Part shown: piece after piece, positions 24,322 to 32,217 of the stretch
Numbering within the stretch: the first letter of the stretch is position 1
How the letters are laid out: each line of letters opens with the position of its first letter
Assembly: GCA_937901015.1 (NCBI GenBank)
Contig: CALCGQ010000350.1
Location: 1-34,236 of the forward strand
Direction: 5' to 3'
Source of the DNA: an uncultured Bacteroidota bacterium
GTDB taxonomy: Bacteria; Bacteroidota; Bacteroidia; Bacteroidales; F082
Length of the DNA stretch: 34,236 nt
Notes under the pieces: model-generated
What the model saw: the letters and a program-made list of their open reading frames with translations, nothing else
Database searches by the model: none
Told to the model about the DNA's origin: nothing
Made by a program: the position numbers and the translations under genes

Positions 24322-24400
24322 CAAATAACAGTAATTTAGAGTGATAAAATCTCAAAAAATAGTATGAAATAGGAAAATAAATCTCGAATTAGTTATGTGA

Positions 24401-25111
24401 CTAAAAAGTAAAGCCTATTGTTGCACTAAATCCATTTAATGGAGTCTTTTTATCGCTATTTTTTGCATTCCCAAAATAGGTGCCCTCACTGTTCTTTAAT
24501 TTTAGTCCGCCAAAATCATATTCAAATCCTAACATTACAAAGGCAAATTTCACATTTACACCTGTTGAGTACATGAATTGGAGAAATCCTCTATAAATAT
24601 CAATGTTTCCATCGCCTTCCTGATGGTTATAATAAGTTGCTCCTGCCCAAACAGGATTAATCTTAGCATAAACATCTATTGCAACTGCTTTGGCTGGCGC
24701 ATAAGTAAAAGATGGACCGATTTTAGATTGAACAAAAACATTATAAAGATTTTGACTTCCCTGTAGGTTAAAGATTTGTGCTTTGAGAGAAAACCAGTCA
24801 ACGTTAATTCCAAATCTCATATTGGGTCCAATATTGATTTTATTTATGGGGAATAATGTTCCAACTTCGAAAATTGCACCAATTCTGCTATCTACGGTTG
24901 ATGCCTGGTAATCAGGATTCTTACTTGTCATAAAAGCGCCTAAATTATCAATCATATCTTGTTTATCAGTAAAACCATAATTTGTATAGAGAGGCGAAGA
25001 ATAACCAAAACGTACGTATGATTTCTTGTTAATATCTCCAGATTCAAAATCTTGAGAAAAAGAAGGAATTGTTAATAATATTGCAAATAGCAGAGTAAAG
25101 AATTGTTTCAT
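24401..25111 (-). CDS. Outer-membrane beta-barrel protein, paralogue A
   Basis: The 236-residue protein has a signal peptide (FFTLLFAILLTIPSFSQ) and a small outer-membrane barrel: alternating strands with GYSSPLYTNYGFTDKQ, RFGINVDWFSLKAQIF, GPSFTYAPAKAVAIDVYAKI, FMYSTGVNVKFAFVMLGFEY, ending in ATIGFTF with a terminal Phe as the BAM-recognition signal. It is plainly related to the next upstream gene in the same orientation, sharing FNLxGSxNLYN, GPSFTY, KxNPVW, YYNHQ and LQFMYS. I do not recognise a named family, and no function is suggested by the neighbours. Confidence 0.75.
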   Translation of the reverse strand: MKQFFTLLFAILLTIPSFSQDFESGDINKKSYVRFGYSSPLYTNYGFTDKQDMIDNLGAFMTSKNPDYQASTVDSRIGAIFEVGTLFPINKINIGPNMRFGINVDWFSLKAQIFNLQGSQNLYNVFVQSKIGPSFTYAPAKAVAIDVYAKINPVWAGATYYNHQEGDGNIDIYRGFLQFMYSTGVNVKFAFVMLGFEYDFGGLKLKNSEGTYFGNAKNSDKKTPLNGFSATIGFTF

Positions 25112-25249
25112 TATTGTGATTATTAGTTATTTTAAAACTGGGTGTTATAGCATTCTTGAGTTATAATGATATTCAAATGCTAAAATATATAAAAGTAATT
25201 AACCTACAAGTTTGTTAACAAATGCTTAACTTTCTAAATGTTTGTTTTA

Positions 25250-25939
25250 TTAAAAACTTAAACCTACGGTAAGGTTAAATCCTGGCATAGGTGTTTTCAA
25301 GCTGTTTGGGTCGGCGTTATTACCCCAATAATCACCAGTACCATTTTTAACCTTCATACTACCGATTTCATATTCAAAACCGACCATGATAAAAGCAAGT
25401 TTTATGTTTACGCCAAACGAGTACATAAATTGCAGATAGCCCAAGTACGAGTCCAACCCTGCTTCAAAATCCTGATGATTATAATATATTCCACCAACCC
25501 AAACTGGGTTTAATTTTGCAAATATGTCGAATGATAATCCACGTTCAGGCATATAGGTAAATGATGGGCCAACTTTGGAGCCAATGAAAAGGTTGTATAG
25601 ATTTTCGCTACCTGGCAGATTAAAAACATGAGCCTTAACAGAGATATAATCCACATTTATACCAAATCGGGCGCCTCTACCCAATCTTATTTTATTTAGC
25701 ATGTAGATTGAACCAATTTCAAAATTTGCTCCAATCTTAGACACCACATTCAAACTTTGCATTAGCTCACTAGCATCGGTATACCCATAATATTTCCACG
25801 TTGGTGTTGAATACCCACCCCTAAGATAGAAACGGTTTTTTATGTCATCAACACTTGAATATTTCTTTTTATTTAAACTTTGGGAAAAAACAGTGAGTGA
25901 AACTGATAGAATAAATATGATGATTATAAATTTCTTCAT
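25250..25939 (-). CDS. Outer-membrane beta-barrel protein, paralogue B
   Basis: Signal peptide (KKFIIIIFILSVSLTVFSQ) and a 229-residue barrel protein that is a tandem duplicate of the downstream gene: GGYSTPTWKYYGYTDAS, RFGINVDYISVKAHVFN, GSKVGPSFTYMPERGLSFD, LQFMYSFGVNIKLAFIMVGFEYE, and a C-terminal NLTVGLSF ending in Phe. The two sequences match over nearly the whole length but differ in many residues and in the loops, so the duplication is not recent. The two genes are 138 bp apart with no exact promoter element between them. No named family was recognised. Confidence 0.75.
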   Translation of the reverse strand: MKKFIIIIFILSVSLTVFSQSLNKKKYSSVDDIKNRFYLRGGYSTPTWKYYGYTDASELMQSLNVVSKIGANFEIGSIYMLNKIRLGRGARFGINVDYISVKAHVFNLPGSENLYNLFIGSKVGPSFTYMPERGLSFDIFAKLNPVWVGGIYYNHQDFEAGLDSYLGYLQFMYSFGVNIKLAFIMVGFEYEIGSMKVKNGTGDYWGNNADPNSLKTPMPGFNLTVGLSF

Positions 25940-26033
25940 TTACCGAACTAATAGTTTTCATTTCTACATTGGCGTTAATTAAATGCCCCAACATAAAATT
26001 CTGGCAAGGCTAAATTATGTAAAAATTGGACAT

Positions 26034-26060
26034 AAAAAAAGCCGACTCAATTGAATCGGC
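26034..26060 (-). terminator. Intrinsic terminator after tsf
   Basis: The arms 26041-26050 and 26051-26060 form a near-perfect palindromic stem (GCCGA-x-TCAA/TTGA-x-TCGGC) whose centre would open as a small loop. On the minus strand a U run follows (A run 26034-26040 on plus). It lies 22 bp beyond the tsf stop. Confidence 0.85.
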
Positions 26061-26082
26061 TTATTAGTAAATCTATATTTGC

Positions 26083-26910
26083 TTAAGCAAGTGCAAGTCG
26101 TTTGAAACCTGTTACTGTTAAACCTTTTTCTACGCTATCCAAATATTGGCTAACGCTTGATTTGCTGTCTTTGATGAATGATTGGTTTACTAGAGTATTC
26201 TCTTTGTAGAATTTATTTAGTTTACCCAATGCAATTTTTTCTAACATTGCTTCAGGTTTACCTTCTTGGCGAGCCTGATCCATTCCAATTTCAATTTCAC
26301 GCTTAATTGTTTCATCTGATACACTTTCTTTGTCAAGTGCAACAGGATCCATTGCTGCGATTTGCATAACAACATCTTTACCAGCATCAGCTAGGTTTTC
26401 ACCAGCTTTATTAAAACCAGCGATAGTAGCAATGCGGTTACCTGGATGGATATATGAATATGCGCTTTCTGCTTCAATAATTTCGAAACGACCAAGTTGA
26501 ATTTTTTCACCAATTACACCTGTTTGGTCCATAACTAGTTCTTCAACAGTACGACCATTAAGTACAATAGCTTTAAGTGCGTCGATGTTTGCAGCTTTAT
26601 TTTCAACAGCTACATCAAGAATGCTTTTTGTAAAAGCAATAAAATCACTGTTTTTTGCTACGAAATCTGTTTCGCAATTTACCATAACAGCAGCTGCGTA
26701 TTTATTATCAGAGCTTACTTTTGCAAGAACAACACCTTCTGCAGCATCGCGATCGGCACGTTTAGCAGCAACTTTCTGACCTTTTTTTCTAAGAACGTCA
26801 ATTGCTTTTTCCATATCACCTTCAGTTTCTACCAAGGCTTTTTTGCAATCCATCATACCTGCACCGGTACGTTTTCTTAGATCATTTACTTGTTGGGCAG
26901 TAATTTTCAT
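26083..26910 (-). CDS. tsf: Translation elongation factor Ts
   Basis: Guanine-nucleotide exchange factor for EF-Tu, 275 residues. The N-terminal UBA-like domain begins MKITAQQVNDLRKRTGAGMMDCKKAL (written here as TGAGMMDCKKAL, the diagnostic part) and is followed by AAKRADRDAAEGVV. The core dimerisation regions carry VNCETDFVAKNSDF, with the conserved TDFVA motif that displaces Mg from EF-Tu. The length equals that of other bacterial EF-Ts of the one-and-a-half-repeat type. It starts 25 bp after rpsB, the near-universal rpsB-tsf order, and ends at a terminator. Confidence 0.97.
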   Translation of the reverse strand: MKITAQQVNDLRKRTGAGMMDCKKALVETEGDMEKAIDVLRKKGQKVAAKRADRDAAEGVVLAKVSSDNKYAAAVMVNCETDFVAKNSDFIAFTKSILDVAVENKAANIDALKAIVLNGRTVEELVMDQTGVIGEKIQLGRFEIIEAESAYSYIHPGNRIATIAGFNKAGENLADAGKDVVMQIAAMDPVALDKESVSDETIKREIEIGMDQARQEGKPEAMLEKIALGKLNKFYKENTLVNQSFIKDSKSSVSQYLDSVEKGLTVTGFKRLALA

Positions 26911-26935
26911 CTCTTATATCTTTAATAAGTTATTA

Positions 26936-27811
26936 TCAGTCTACTTTTTTAGCAACAGGTTTTCTTTTGCGTTTAGGTTTAGCATCGGCTGGTTTATCGG
27001 TACCTTTTTCAGCGGATTTGTCAGCTTCTTCCTCAGCAACAATTAGAGCTTCTGATTTAGCTTTAAGATCTGCTTTTTCAACTTCAGCAGCTTCATCAGC
27101 AACATCTTGTTTTTCTTTAGCAAGTGTGCGTTCTTTTAAACCTTCTGCTATTGCATCAACAGCTGAACTTACGATTAAGTAAATTGATTTTGATGCATCA
27201 TCATTTGCAGGAATTGCAAAATCTACTAATGTAGGATCGGTATTTGTATCAACCATTGCGAAAATTGGAATGTTCAATTTTCTGGCTTCAGCAACAGCAA
27301 TCTTTTCTTTATTGATATCAACAATAAAAAGAGCTGCAGGAAGTCTGCTCATATCTGCAATACTACCAAGGTTTTTCTCAAGTTTTGCTCTCTCACGAGT
27401 AATCTGAAGTCTTTCTCTTTTTGAAAGGTTCGTCCAAGAACTTGTAGATGACATCTTATCGATGTTGGTCATCTTACGGATAGCTTTACGAATAGTCGCA
27501 AAGTTGGTAAGCATACCACCTGGCCAACGTTCAGTAACGTAAGGCATATTAACTTTCTTAACTAGATCAGAAACTAAAGTTTTCGCTTGCTTTTTTGTAG
27601 CAACAAAAAGTACTCTACGTCCTGATTTTGCTATTTGCTTAATAGCATTTTGTGCTTCTTCAAGCTTCGCCTGTGTTTTATACAGATCAATTATGTGAAT
27701 ACCGTTACGCTCCATAAATATATAAGGAGCCATGTTAGGATTCCACTTCCTGCGCAAATGACCAAAATGTACACCTGCGTCAAGCAATTCGTCAAAACTA
27801 ACTTTTGCCAT
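26936..27811 (-). CDS. rpsB: 30S ribosomal protein S2, with charged C-terminal tail
   Basis: Ribosomal protein S2 of the small subunit. The core has GVHFGHLRRKWNPNMAPYIF, then KQAKTLVSDLVKK, WPGGMLTNFATIRKAI, LFIVDINKEKIAVAEARKLN and VDTNTDPTLVDFAIPAND. The 291-residue length exceeds the usual ~230-250, because about 60 residues rich in Ala, Glu, Asp and Lys (about residues 228-291) follow the core, ending KPKRKRKPVAKKVD. Such extensions occur in some Bacteroidetes. The gene is first of the rpsB-tsf pair and lies 109 bp after rpsI, with a hairpin in the gap. Confidence 0.97.
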   Translation of the reverse strand: MAKVSFDELLDAGVHFGHLRRKWNPNMAPYIFMERNGIHIIDLYKTQAKLEEAQNAIKQIAKSGRRVLFVATKKQAKTLVSDLVKKVNMPYVTERWPGGMLTNFATIRKAIRKMTNIDKMSSTSSWTNLSKRERLQITRERAKLEKNLGSIADMSRLPAALFIVDINKEKIAVAEARKLNIPIFAMVDTNTDPTLVDFAIPANDDASKSIYLIVSSAVDAIAEGLKERTLAKEKQDVADEAAEVEKADLKAKSEALIVAEEEADKSAEKGTDKPADAKPKRKRKPVAKKVD

Positions 27812-27848
27812 TTTTTTAATTTTTAATTTGTTTACATTCTCTGTTTAC

Positions 27849-27887
27849 AATTGCTGGATAGCTCTTATTAGGGAGGTTACAGCAATT
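27849..27887 (-). promoter_or_regulatory. Candidate leader hairpin upstream of rpsB
   Basis: AATTGCTG (27849-27856) and CAGCAATT (27880-27887) are exact reverse complements around a 23-nt loop. The stem extends to about nine pairs with one bulge on the minus strand. No U tract follows, so it is not an ordinary terminator. It lies 38 bp upstream of the rpsB start, where autoregulatory S2 leaders occur in other phyla. It may be an S2-binding element or a processing site. Confidence 0.4.
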
Positions 27888-27920
27888 TGGATACTAAACT
27901 CATTCCAATGATTGTGAAAA

Positions 27921-28307
27921 CTATCGTTTACTGAACTGGAATTTCTTACGAGCCTTAGGTTGACCTGGTTTTTTACGTTCAACCATACGTGGGTCTCTTC
28001 TCATTAATCCTTTTTCCTTAAGTGCTGGACGGTACTCAGGATCAATTTTAACTAAAGCACGTGAGATACCTAGACGTAAAGCCTCAGCTTGTCCGGTAAA
28101 TCCACCACCTTTAAGATTAACTTTGATGTCGTATTTGCCAAAATTATCTGTGATATGTAATGGCTGTTCTACAACATAATGAAGAATTTCTGTTGGAAAA
28201 TACTCTTTATAATCGCGATTATTAACAGTGATTTTTCCACTTCCATCCTGAAGATAAACCCTGGCTACTGCAGTTTTTCTTCTGCCTAATGCATTAACTA
28301 CTTCCAT
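27921..28307 (-). CDS. rpsI: 30S ribosomal protein S9
   Basis: Small-subunit ribosomal protein S9, 128 residues, normal length. It begins [20 protein letters not shown], with the conserved [10 protein letters not shown], followed by [15 protein letters not shown]. The [20 protein letters not shown] core and the C-terminal basic tail [18 protein letters not shown] are both intact; the terminal Lys-Arg reaches the P-site tRNA. It lies 6 bp after rplM, the standard rplM-rpsI pair, and 109 bp before rpsB. Confidence 0.97.
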   Translation of the reverse strand: MEVVNALGRRKTAVARVYLQDGSGKITVNNRDYKEYFPTEILHYVVEQPLHITDNFGKYDIKVNLKGGGFTGQAEALRLGISRALVKIDPEYRPALKEKGLMRRDPRMVERKKPGQPKARKKFQFSKR

Positions 28308-28313
28308 GGTATA

Positions 28314-28769
28314 TTATCTGATTGTATTTAAATTTATTTTCTTTGGTTTCTGTGCTTCCTGATCGTGCTCACCACCTTCGTAAACATATAAGTTACGGAA
28401 TAGAGCAGCACCAAGTTTGTTCTTTGGAAGCATTCCTTTAATAGCTTTTTCAACCATTGCTGTTGGTTTTTTTGCCATTAACTCTGTTGCTGTAAGAGAT
28501 CTTTGACCACCTGGGTATCCACTGTGGCGGATGTACTCTTTAGCATTCCATTTATCTCCTGTAAGCCTAATCTTTTCAGCGTTAATAATAATAACGTTGT
28601 CACCACAATCTACGTGTGGAGTGTAGTTTGGCTTGTGTTTTCCACGAAGAAGTACAGCAGCTTTTGATGCCATTCTTCCTAAAATTTCGTTCTCAGCATC
28701 AATCAACACCCATTCTTTGTTAACGGTGTCGCGGTTTGCACTAACTGTTTTATAACTCAATGTATCCAT
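28314..28769 (-). CDS. rplM: 50S ribosomal protein L13
   Basis: Large-subunit ribosomal protein L13, 151 residues. Recognised by [72 protein letters not shown] and [20 protein letters not shown]. The length is near the bacterial norm (140-150). It is the first gene of a four-gene ribosomal/translation block on the minus strand, preceded by a good Bacteroidetes promoter. Confidence 0.97.
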   Translation of the reverse strand: MDTLSYKTVSANRDTVNKEWVLIDAENEILGRMASKAAVLLRGKHKPNYTPHVDCGDNVIIINAEKIRLTGDKWNAKEYIRHSGYPGGQRSLTATELMAKKPTAMVEKAIKGMLPKNKLGAALFRNLYVYEGGEHDQEAQKPKKINLNTIR

Positions 28770-28821
28770 CTATCTTATTGTTTCTTAAGCAGTTTACTAA
28801 TACGCCTTTAAAATCGGGCTG

Positions 28822-28853
28822 CAAAAATAGAAACTATTTCCCGAACAACCAAA
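28822..28853 (-). promoter_or_regulatory. Promoter of the rplM-rpsI operon
   Basis: On the minus strand TTTG (28853-28850), 20 bp, then TATTTTTG (28829-28822): both Bacteroidetes -33 and -7 elements at standard spacing. Transcription from about 28815 gives a ~46-nt leader to the rplM ATG. This is the clearest promoter in the window. Confidence 0.8.
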
Positions 28854-29030
28854 TTTGTAAACAACTAATTGTGAATAAAGTTTCAGTTTTATTTCATTGA
28901 TTGAAACTTTTTTTCGTGTTGATCAATATAAAAGGTGGTTATATTATTATGAAGGGTGCTATATCATTGAACTGAAGCGATTTTTATTATATTGCACTTT
29001 ATATACCAGTATTAAATTAAATCTATAATT

Positions 29031-29474
29031 ATGATAAAAATTAACCTAATTGTAATAGCGGCACTAATTGCATTTATACCGCATGTACAGGGACAGAGTA
29101 ACCCCAACGAAATAGTTCTAAGTTCATTCGACATTGAATTAAATGGGAACAATTTAGTAATAGATACAACAATCAGTGCTGTTCTTGTGCCTGATGTTAC
29201 AACAAACGTGATATTGTATGAAGAAGACTTTGTTCTATACGGTGCAGAGTTTACATACAAGTATAAAGGGAAACGAGCAAAGTTGGTAAGACGAACCTAT
29301 GCTCTGCTTCCTGATGGAAAAAAAGTCTACAGCAAAAAAAAGAAAGATATGCAGGAACTTAAGGTTTCAGTTCCGGGAGTATTTAAAGGGAAGTCGGCCG
29401 AAAGTATCCTTTATGCAAAAAAAACCATGGGCTATATTTTTGTGAGTTTTAACTATGAATACTCATATAAATAA
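29031..29474 (+). CDS. Small exported protein of unknown function
   Basis: The 147-residue protein begins with a signal peptide (IKINLIVIAALIAFIPHVQG, cleavage near GQS) and then a predicted beta-rich domain with a Lys-rich segment VYSKKKKDMQ around residues 98-107. It ends VSFNYEYSYK. No named family recognised. The gene is AT-rich with an A-rich upstream region (ATTAAATCTATAATT) and no exact -7 element. The next gene is on the same strand 52 bp on; both are small exported or anchored proteins with unclear roles. Confidence 0.55.
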   Translation: MIKINLIVIAALIAFIPHVQGQSNPNEIVLSSFDIELNGNNLVIDTTISAVLVPDVTTNVILYEEDFVLYGAEFTYKYKGKRAKLVRRTYALLPDGKKVYSKKKKDMQELKVSVPGVFKGKSAESILYAKKTMGYIFVSFNYEYSYK

Positions 29475-29526
29475 TCTTGACTAATCTTTAAATAAATAAT
29501 TAAATCAACTTATTAAAATACTAATC

Positions 29527-29919
29527 ATGAATAAGAATATCTATTACAAAATCGCTATTGCATTGATGCTAGTAAGTATTATCGGATTTTACGGATTCAA
29601 ACAAGAAGATGGATCTACTAAAACAAAATGGTTACAAATTACCGCAGTTGAGTCCGTTGTCCCAGGTGGGATAGGAAGATCTAGAATGATTTCCGTTGAT
29701 GATCAAGGTAAGATGGAAGAAACAAAAATGAAGAACTTTTTTAGTATGGCTGGCATTAACTTCAGTAATATTCGGGAAAACGATCTTAGCATGACCACGA
29801 AAATTCAAGAATTGACTTCCGAAGGCTGGGAACTGTATGATGTGACTTCTGGTGTTTTTTCTGGTAATGAAAATAATAATACTGGTATTTTTATAACAAG
29901 ATACCTGTTCAAGAAATAG
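29527..29919 (+). CDS. Small membrane-anchored protein with DUF4177-like domain
   Basis: The 130-residue protein has an N-terminal hydrophobic segment (IAIALMLVSIIGFYGF, about residues 9-24), then KWLQITAVESVVPGGIGRSRM. Its C-terminal block has the LTSEGWELYDV and IFITRYLFKK segments seen in DUF4177 proteins (a short beta-strand fold with a GWE motif). Function of that family is unknown. The hydrophobic start could be a signal peptide or an anchor. It lies 52 bp after the preceding small gene and 130 bp before the DUF4290 gene. Confidence 0.6.
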   Translation: MNKNIYYKIAIALMLVSIIGFYGFKQEDGSTKTKWLQITAVESVVPGGIGRSRMISVDDQGKMEETKMKNFFSMAGINFSNIRENDLSMTTKIQELTSEGWELYDVTSGVFSGNENNNTGIFITRYLFKK

Positions 29920-29992
29920 ATATAATACAGATAGGTAGAGGTTGATATAAGGAGTAAAATTCTTACAACTTCTTTTTATATTAATATTTAGT

Positions 29993-30000
29993 TAATTTTG
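29993..30000 (+). promoter_or_regulatory. -7 promoter element before the DUF4290 gene
   Basis: TAATTTTG matches TAnnTTTG, 49 bp before ATG 30050, predicting a ~43-nt leader. No -33 TTTG at standard distance. Confidence 0.45.
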
Positions 30001-30049
30001 CAGAAAATATCTATCCTGACCAATAGGTCTTTTACAAACAAAAATACAG

Positions 30050-30700
30050 ATGGAATATAATACTGCACGTGATTATTTAATTATACCTGAATATGGTAGG
30101 AATATTCAAAAGATGGTTGATTATGCAATCACTATTGAAGATAGAGAGAAAAGATTAAGGACTGCACATACCATTATTGTATCGATGGCTCAAATGAACC
30201 CAGGGATAAAGGAAACGGCTGATTATAATCAGGTGCTATGGGATCACTTACATATTATTTCAAAATTTAAACTTGATGTTGATGGACCTTACCCTCCACC
30301 ATCACAAGAAGAGTTAAATAAGAGACCTGATAGGTTAGAATACAGTAAGAAGAGCATTGTTTTGAGACATTATGGTAAACATATCATTAATATTATAAAA
30401 AAGGCTAATGAGTATGAAGAGGGTGAAGAAAAACAAGCCCTGATTTTTGCAATAGCTAATCAAATGAAGAAATCCTATTTGAAATGGAATAGGGAATCTG
30501 TAAATGATGCAACCATTGCAAAACACTTATTCGAATTATCAGGTAATAAGCTCGTTTTGCCAGAAGATGCTCAATTAATTGCTATTAGTGAGGTTATTCA
30601 ACGAAATAAGATTGTAAAAAAGAAAAAGATGACCCAAAAAGGTGGTCCTCGAAATAATAACCAGAACAAGCGCAAAAAAACAAATTACCAGCGGAAGTAA
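30050..30700 (+). CDS. DUF4290 domain protein (Bacteroidetes-specific)
   Basis: Cytoplasmic 216-residue protein matching DUF4290, a family confined to Bacteroidetes with no known function. Recognised by the N-terminal MEYNTARDYLIIPEYGRNIQ (shown partly), the helix TAHTIIVSMAQMNP, DYNQVLWDHLHIIS and the DGPYPPP turn. A basic low-complexity tail (about residues 190-216, KKKKMTQKGGPRNNNQNKRKK) follows the domain, which suggests nucleic-acid or ribosome contact but does not prove it. murA lies 152 bp downstream in the same direction, the usual neighbour of this family, with a hairpin terminator between them. Confidence 0.85.
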   Translation: MEYNTARDYLIIPEYGRNIQKMVDYAITIEDREKRLRTAHTIIVSMAQMNPGIKETADYNQVLWDHLHIISKFKLDVDGPYPPPSQEELNKRPDRLEYSKKSIVLRHYGKHIINIIKKANEYEEGEEKQALIFAIANQMKKSYLKWNRESVNDATIAKHLFELSGNKLVLPEDAQLIAISEVIQRNKIVKKKKMTQKGGPRNNNQNKRKKTNYQRK

Positions 30701-30793
30701 GTCGATCGAACAAACGGCATCAGTTTGATTTTGCCGATTGGTGGATTGCTTTTACGTAAAAAATCACGCCCTAATTTTCTTGAAAAAAATTAT

Positions 30794-30822
30794 AAAAAAC
30801 AACCATAAACTGGTTGTTTTTT
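30794..30822 (+). terminator. Intrinsic terminator between DUF4290 gene and murA
   Basis: AAAAAACAACCA (30794-30805) and TGGTTGTTTTTT (30811-30822) form a 12-bp stem with a 5-nt loop; the last six T act as the U tract. murA therefore needs either read-through or a promoter in the 30 bp after it, where I see no TAnnTTTG. Confidence 0.75.
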
Positions 30823-30852
30823 CGTTTATTTACTATATATAAATTAGTAAAA

Positions 30853-32160
30853 ATGGGAGCTTTTAAAATTGTTGGGGGTAAATCACTTGCTGGAGAAATT
30901 ATTCCACAGGGAGCAAAAAATGAAGCACTTCAGATATTGTGTGCCGTTCTTCTAACCAAAGAAGACGTTATTATCAATAATGTCCCTGATATTAGAGATG
31001 TAAATAAATTAATTGATCTGCTATCAGGATTAGGTGTTTTGGTAAATAAAACCGGTGAAAATCAATATGTTTTCAATGCTGCGAATATTGATCTGGACTA
31101 TCTAGAAACAGAAGACTTTTTTTTGAAAGCTACAAGTATCAGAGGAAGTGTTATGATACTTGGCCCATTACTAGCCCGTTTTGGTAAAGGGTATTTACCC
31201 CAGCCAGGTGGTGATAAAATTGGTCGGCGAAGACTTGATACTCATTTCATTGGATTACAAAAGCTTGGTGTAAACTTTACATATAATCCTGATAAGAAGA
31301 GTTATGTTGTTTCTGCTCCAAACCTGAGTGGAAACTATATGCTTTTGGAAGAGGCATCGGTTACAGGAACTGCCAATATTTTGATGGCGGCTGTTATGGC
31401 AACAGGAGTAACCACCATTTTCAATGCCGCATGTGAACCCTACATTGTTCAATTAAGTAAGATGCTTGTTCGAATGGGAGCTAAGATTTCTGGTATCGGT
31501 TCCAACTTGCTCAAAATTGAAGGTGTAAAAATCCTTGGAGGTACTGAACATGCTATGCTGGCTGATATGATTGAAGTTGGTAGTTTTATCGGATTGGCAG
31601 CAATGACACAGTCAGAAATTACCATTAAAAATGTAAATCTTGATGACTTAGGATTAATCCCAGATGTGTTTAGACGATTGGGTATTACCGTTCATCAAAA
31701 GGGTAATGATATTCTTGTTCCTAAATATGAAAACTACGCCATTGAAACATTTATTGATGGTTCGATCATGAATATTGCCGATGCTCCATGGCCGGGTTTT
31801 ACACCGGACCTTATAAGTATTGTACTTGTCACTGCCATACATGCTAAAGGAAGTGTTTTGGTTCACCAGAAGATGTTCGAAAGTCGTTTGTTTTTTGTTG
31901 ATAAGCTAATTGATATGGGTGCCCAAATTATTCTTTGCGATCCTCATAGAGCAACTGTAATAGGACTTGATCATAGATACCCTTTACGAGGTATTAAAAT
32001 GAGTTCCCCAGATATTAGAGCTGGTGTTGCATTGTTAACTGCCGCATTGTCTGCGAAAGGAACCAGCATCATAGAAAATATTGAACAGATCGACAGAGGT
32101 TATCAAAATATTGATTTAAGGCTGCAAAAATTAGGAGCAGATATCCAGCGTATTGATTAA
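30853..32160 (+). CDS. murA: UDP-N-acetylglucosamine 1-carboxyvinyltransferase
   Basis: Catalyses the first committed step of peptidoglycan synthesis, adding enolpyruvate from PEP to UDP-GlcNAc. The 435-residue protein shows QGAKNEAL with the catalytic Lys22, and TSIRGSVMILGPLLARFG. The active-site loop reads PQPGGDKIGRRRLDTH, so residue 121 is Asp at the position of Cys115 of E. coli MurA. The C-terminal SPDIRAGVALLTAALSAKG and IENIEQIDRGYQNID blocks are present. The start was set at ATG 30853 (MGAFKIVGGK), the family beginning, rather than the TTG-type start at 30814. It is convergent with dsbD, with a bidirectional terminator between them. Confidence 0.96.
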   Translation: MGAFKIVGGKSLAGEIIPQGAKNEALQILCAVLLTKEDVIINNVPDIRDVNKLIDLLSGLGVLVNKTGENQYVFNAANIDLDYLETEDFFLKATSIRGSVMILGPLLARFGKGYLPQPGGDKIGRRRLDTHFIGLQKLGVNFTYNPDKKSYVVSAPNLSGNYMLLEEASVTGTANILMAAVMATGVTTIFNAACEPYIVQLSKMLVRMGAKISGIGSNLLKIEGVKILGGTEHAMLADMIEVGSFIGLAAMTQSEITIKNVNLDDLGLIPDVFRRLGITVHQKGNDILVPKYENYAIETFIDGSIMNIADAPWPGFTPDLISIVLVTAIHAKGSVLVHQKMFESRLFFVDKLIDMGAQIILCDPHRATVIGLDHRYPLRGIKMSSPDIRAGVALLTAALSAKGTSIIENIEQIDRGYQNIDLRLQKLGADIQRID

Positions 32161-32167
32161 AGTTCAT

Positions 32168-32203
32168 AAAAAAAGGCATCCTATTATATAGGATGCCTTT
32201 CTA
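32168..32203. terminator. Bidirectional intrinsic terminator between murA and dsbD
   Basis: AAAGGCATCCTA (32172-32183) and TAGGATGCCTTT (32189-32200) form a 12-bp stem with a 5-nt loop. The A run at 32168-32174 gives a strong U tract for minus-strand transcripts (dsbD); the plus side (murA) has a weaker TTT. Confidence 0.9.
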
Positions 32204-32217
32204 ATAATTAGAATTTC

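Noticed and set aside
26936-27130. Lys/Ala/Glu-rich tail of S2 taken as a frameshift or fusion
   Set aside because: The frame continues without break and charged C-terminal tails of S2 occur in other Bacteroidetes.
29475-29526. Possible terminator between the two small exported genes
   Set aside because: No paired arms longer than four bases; AT-rich spacer only.
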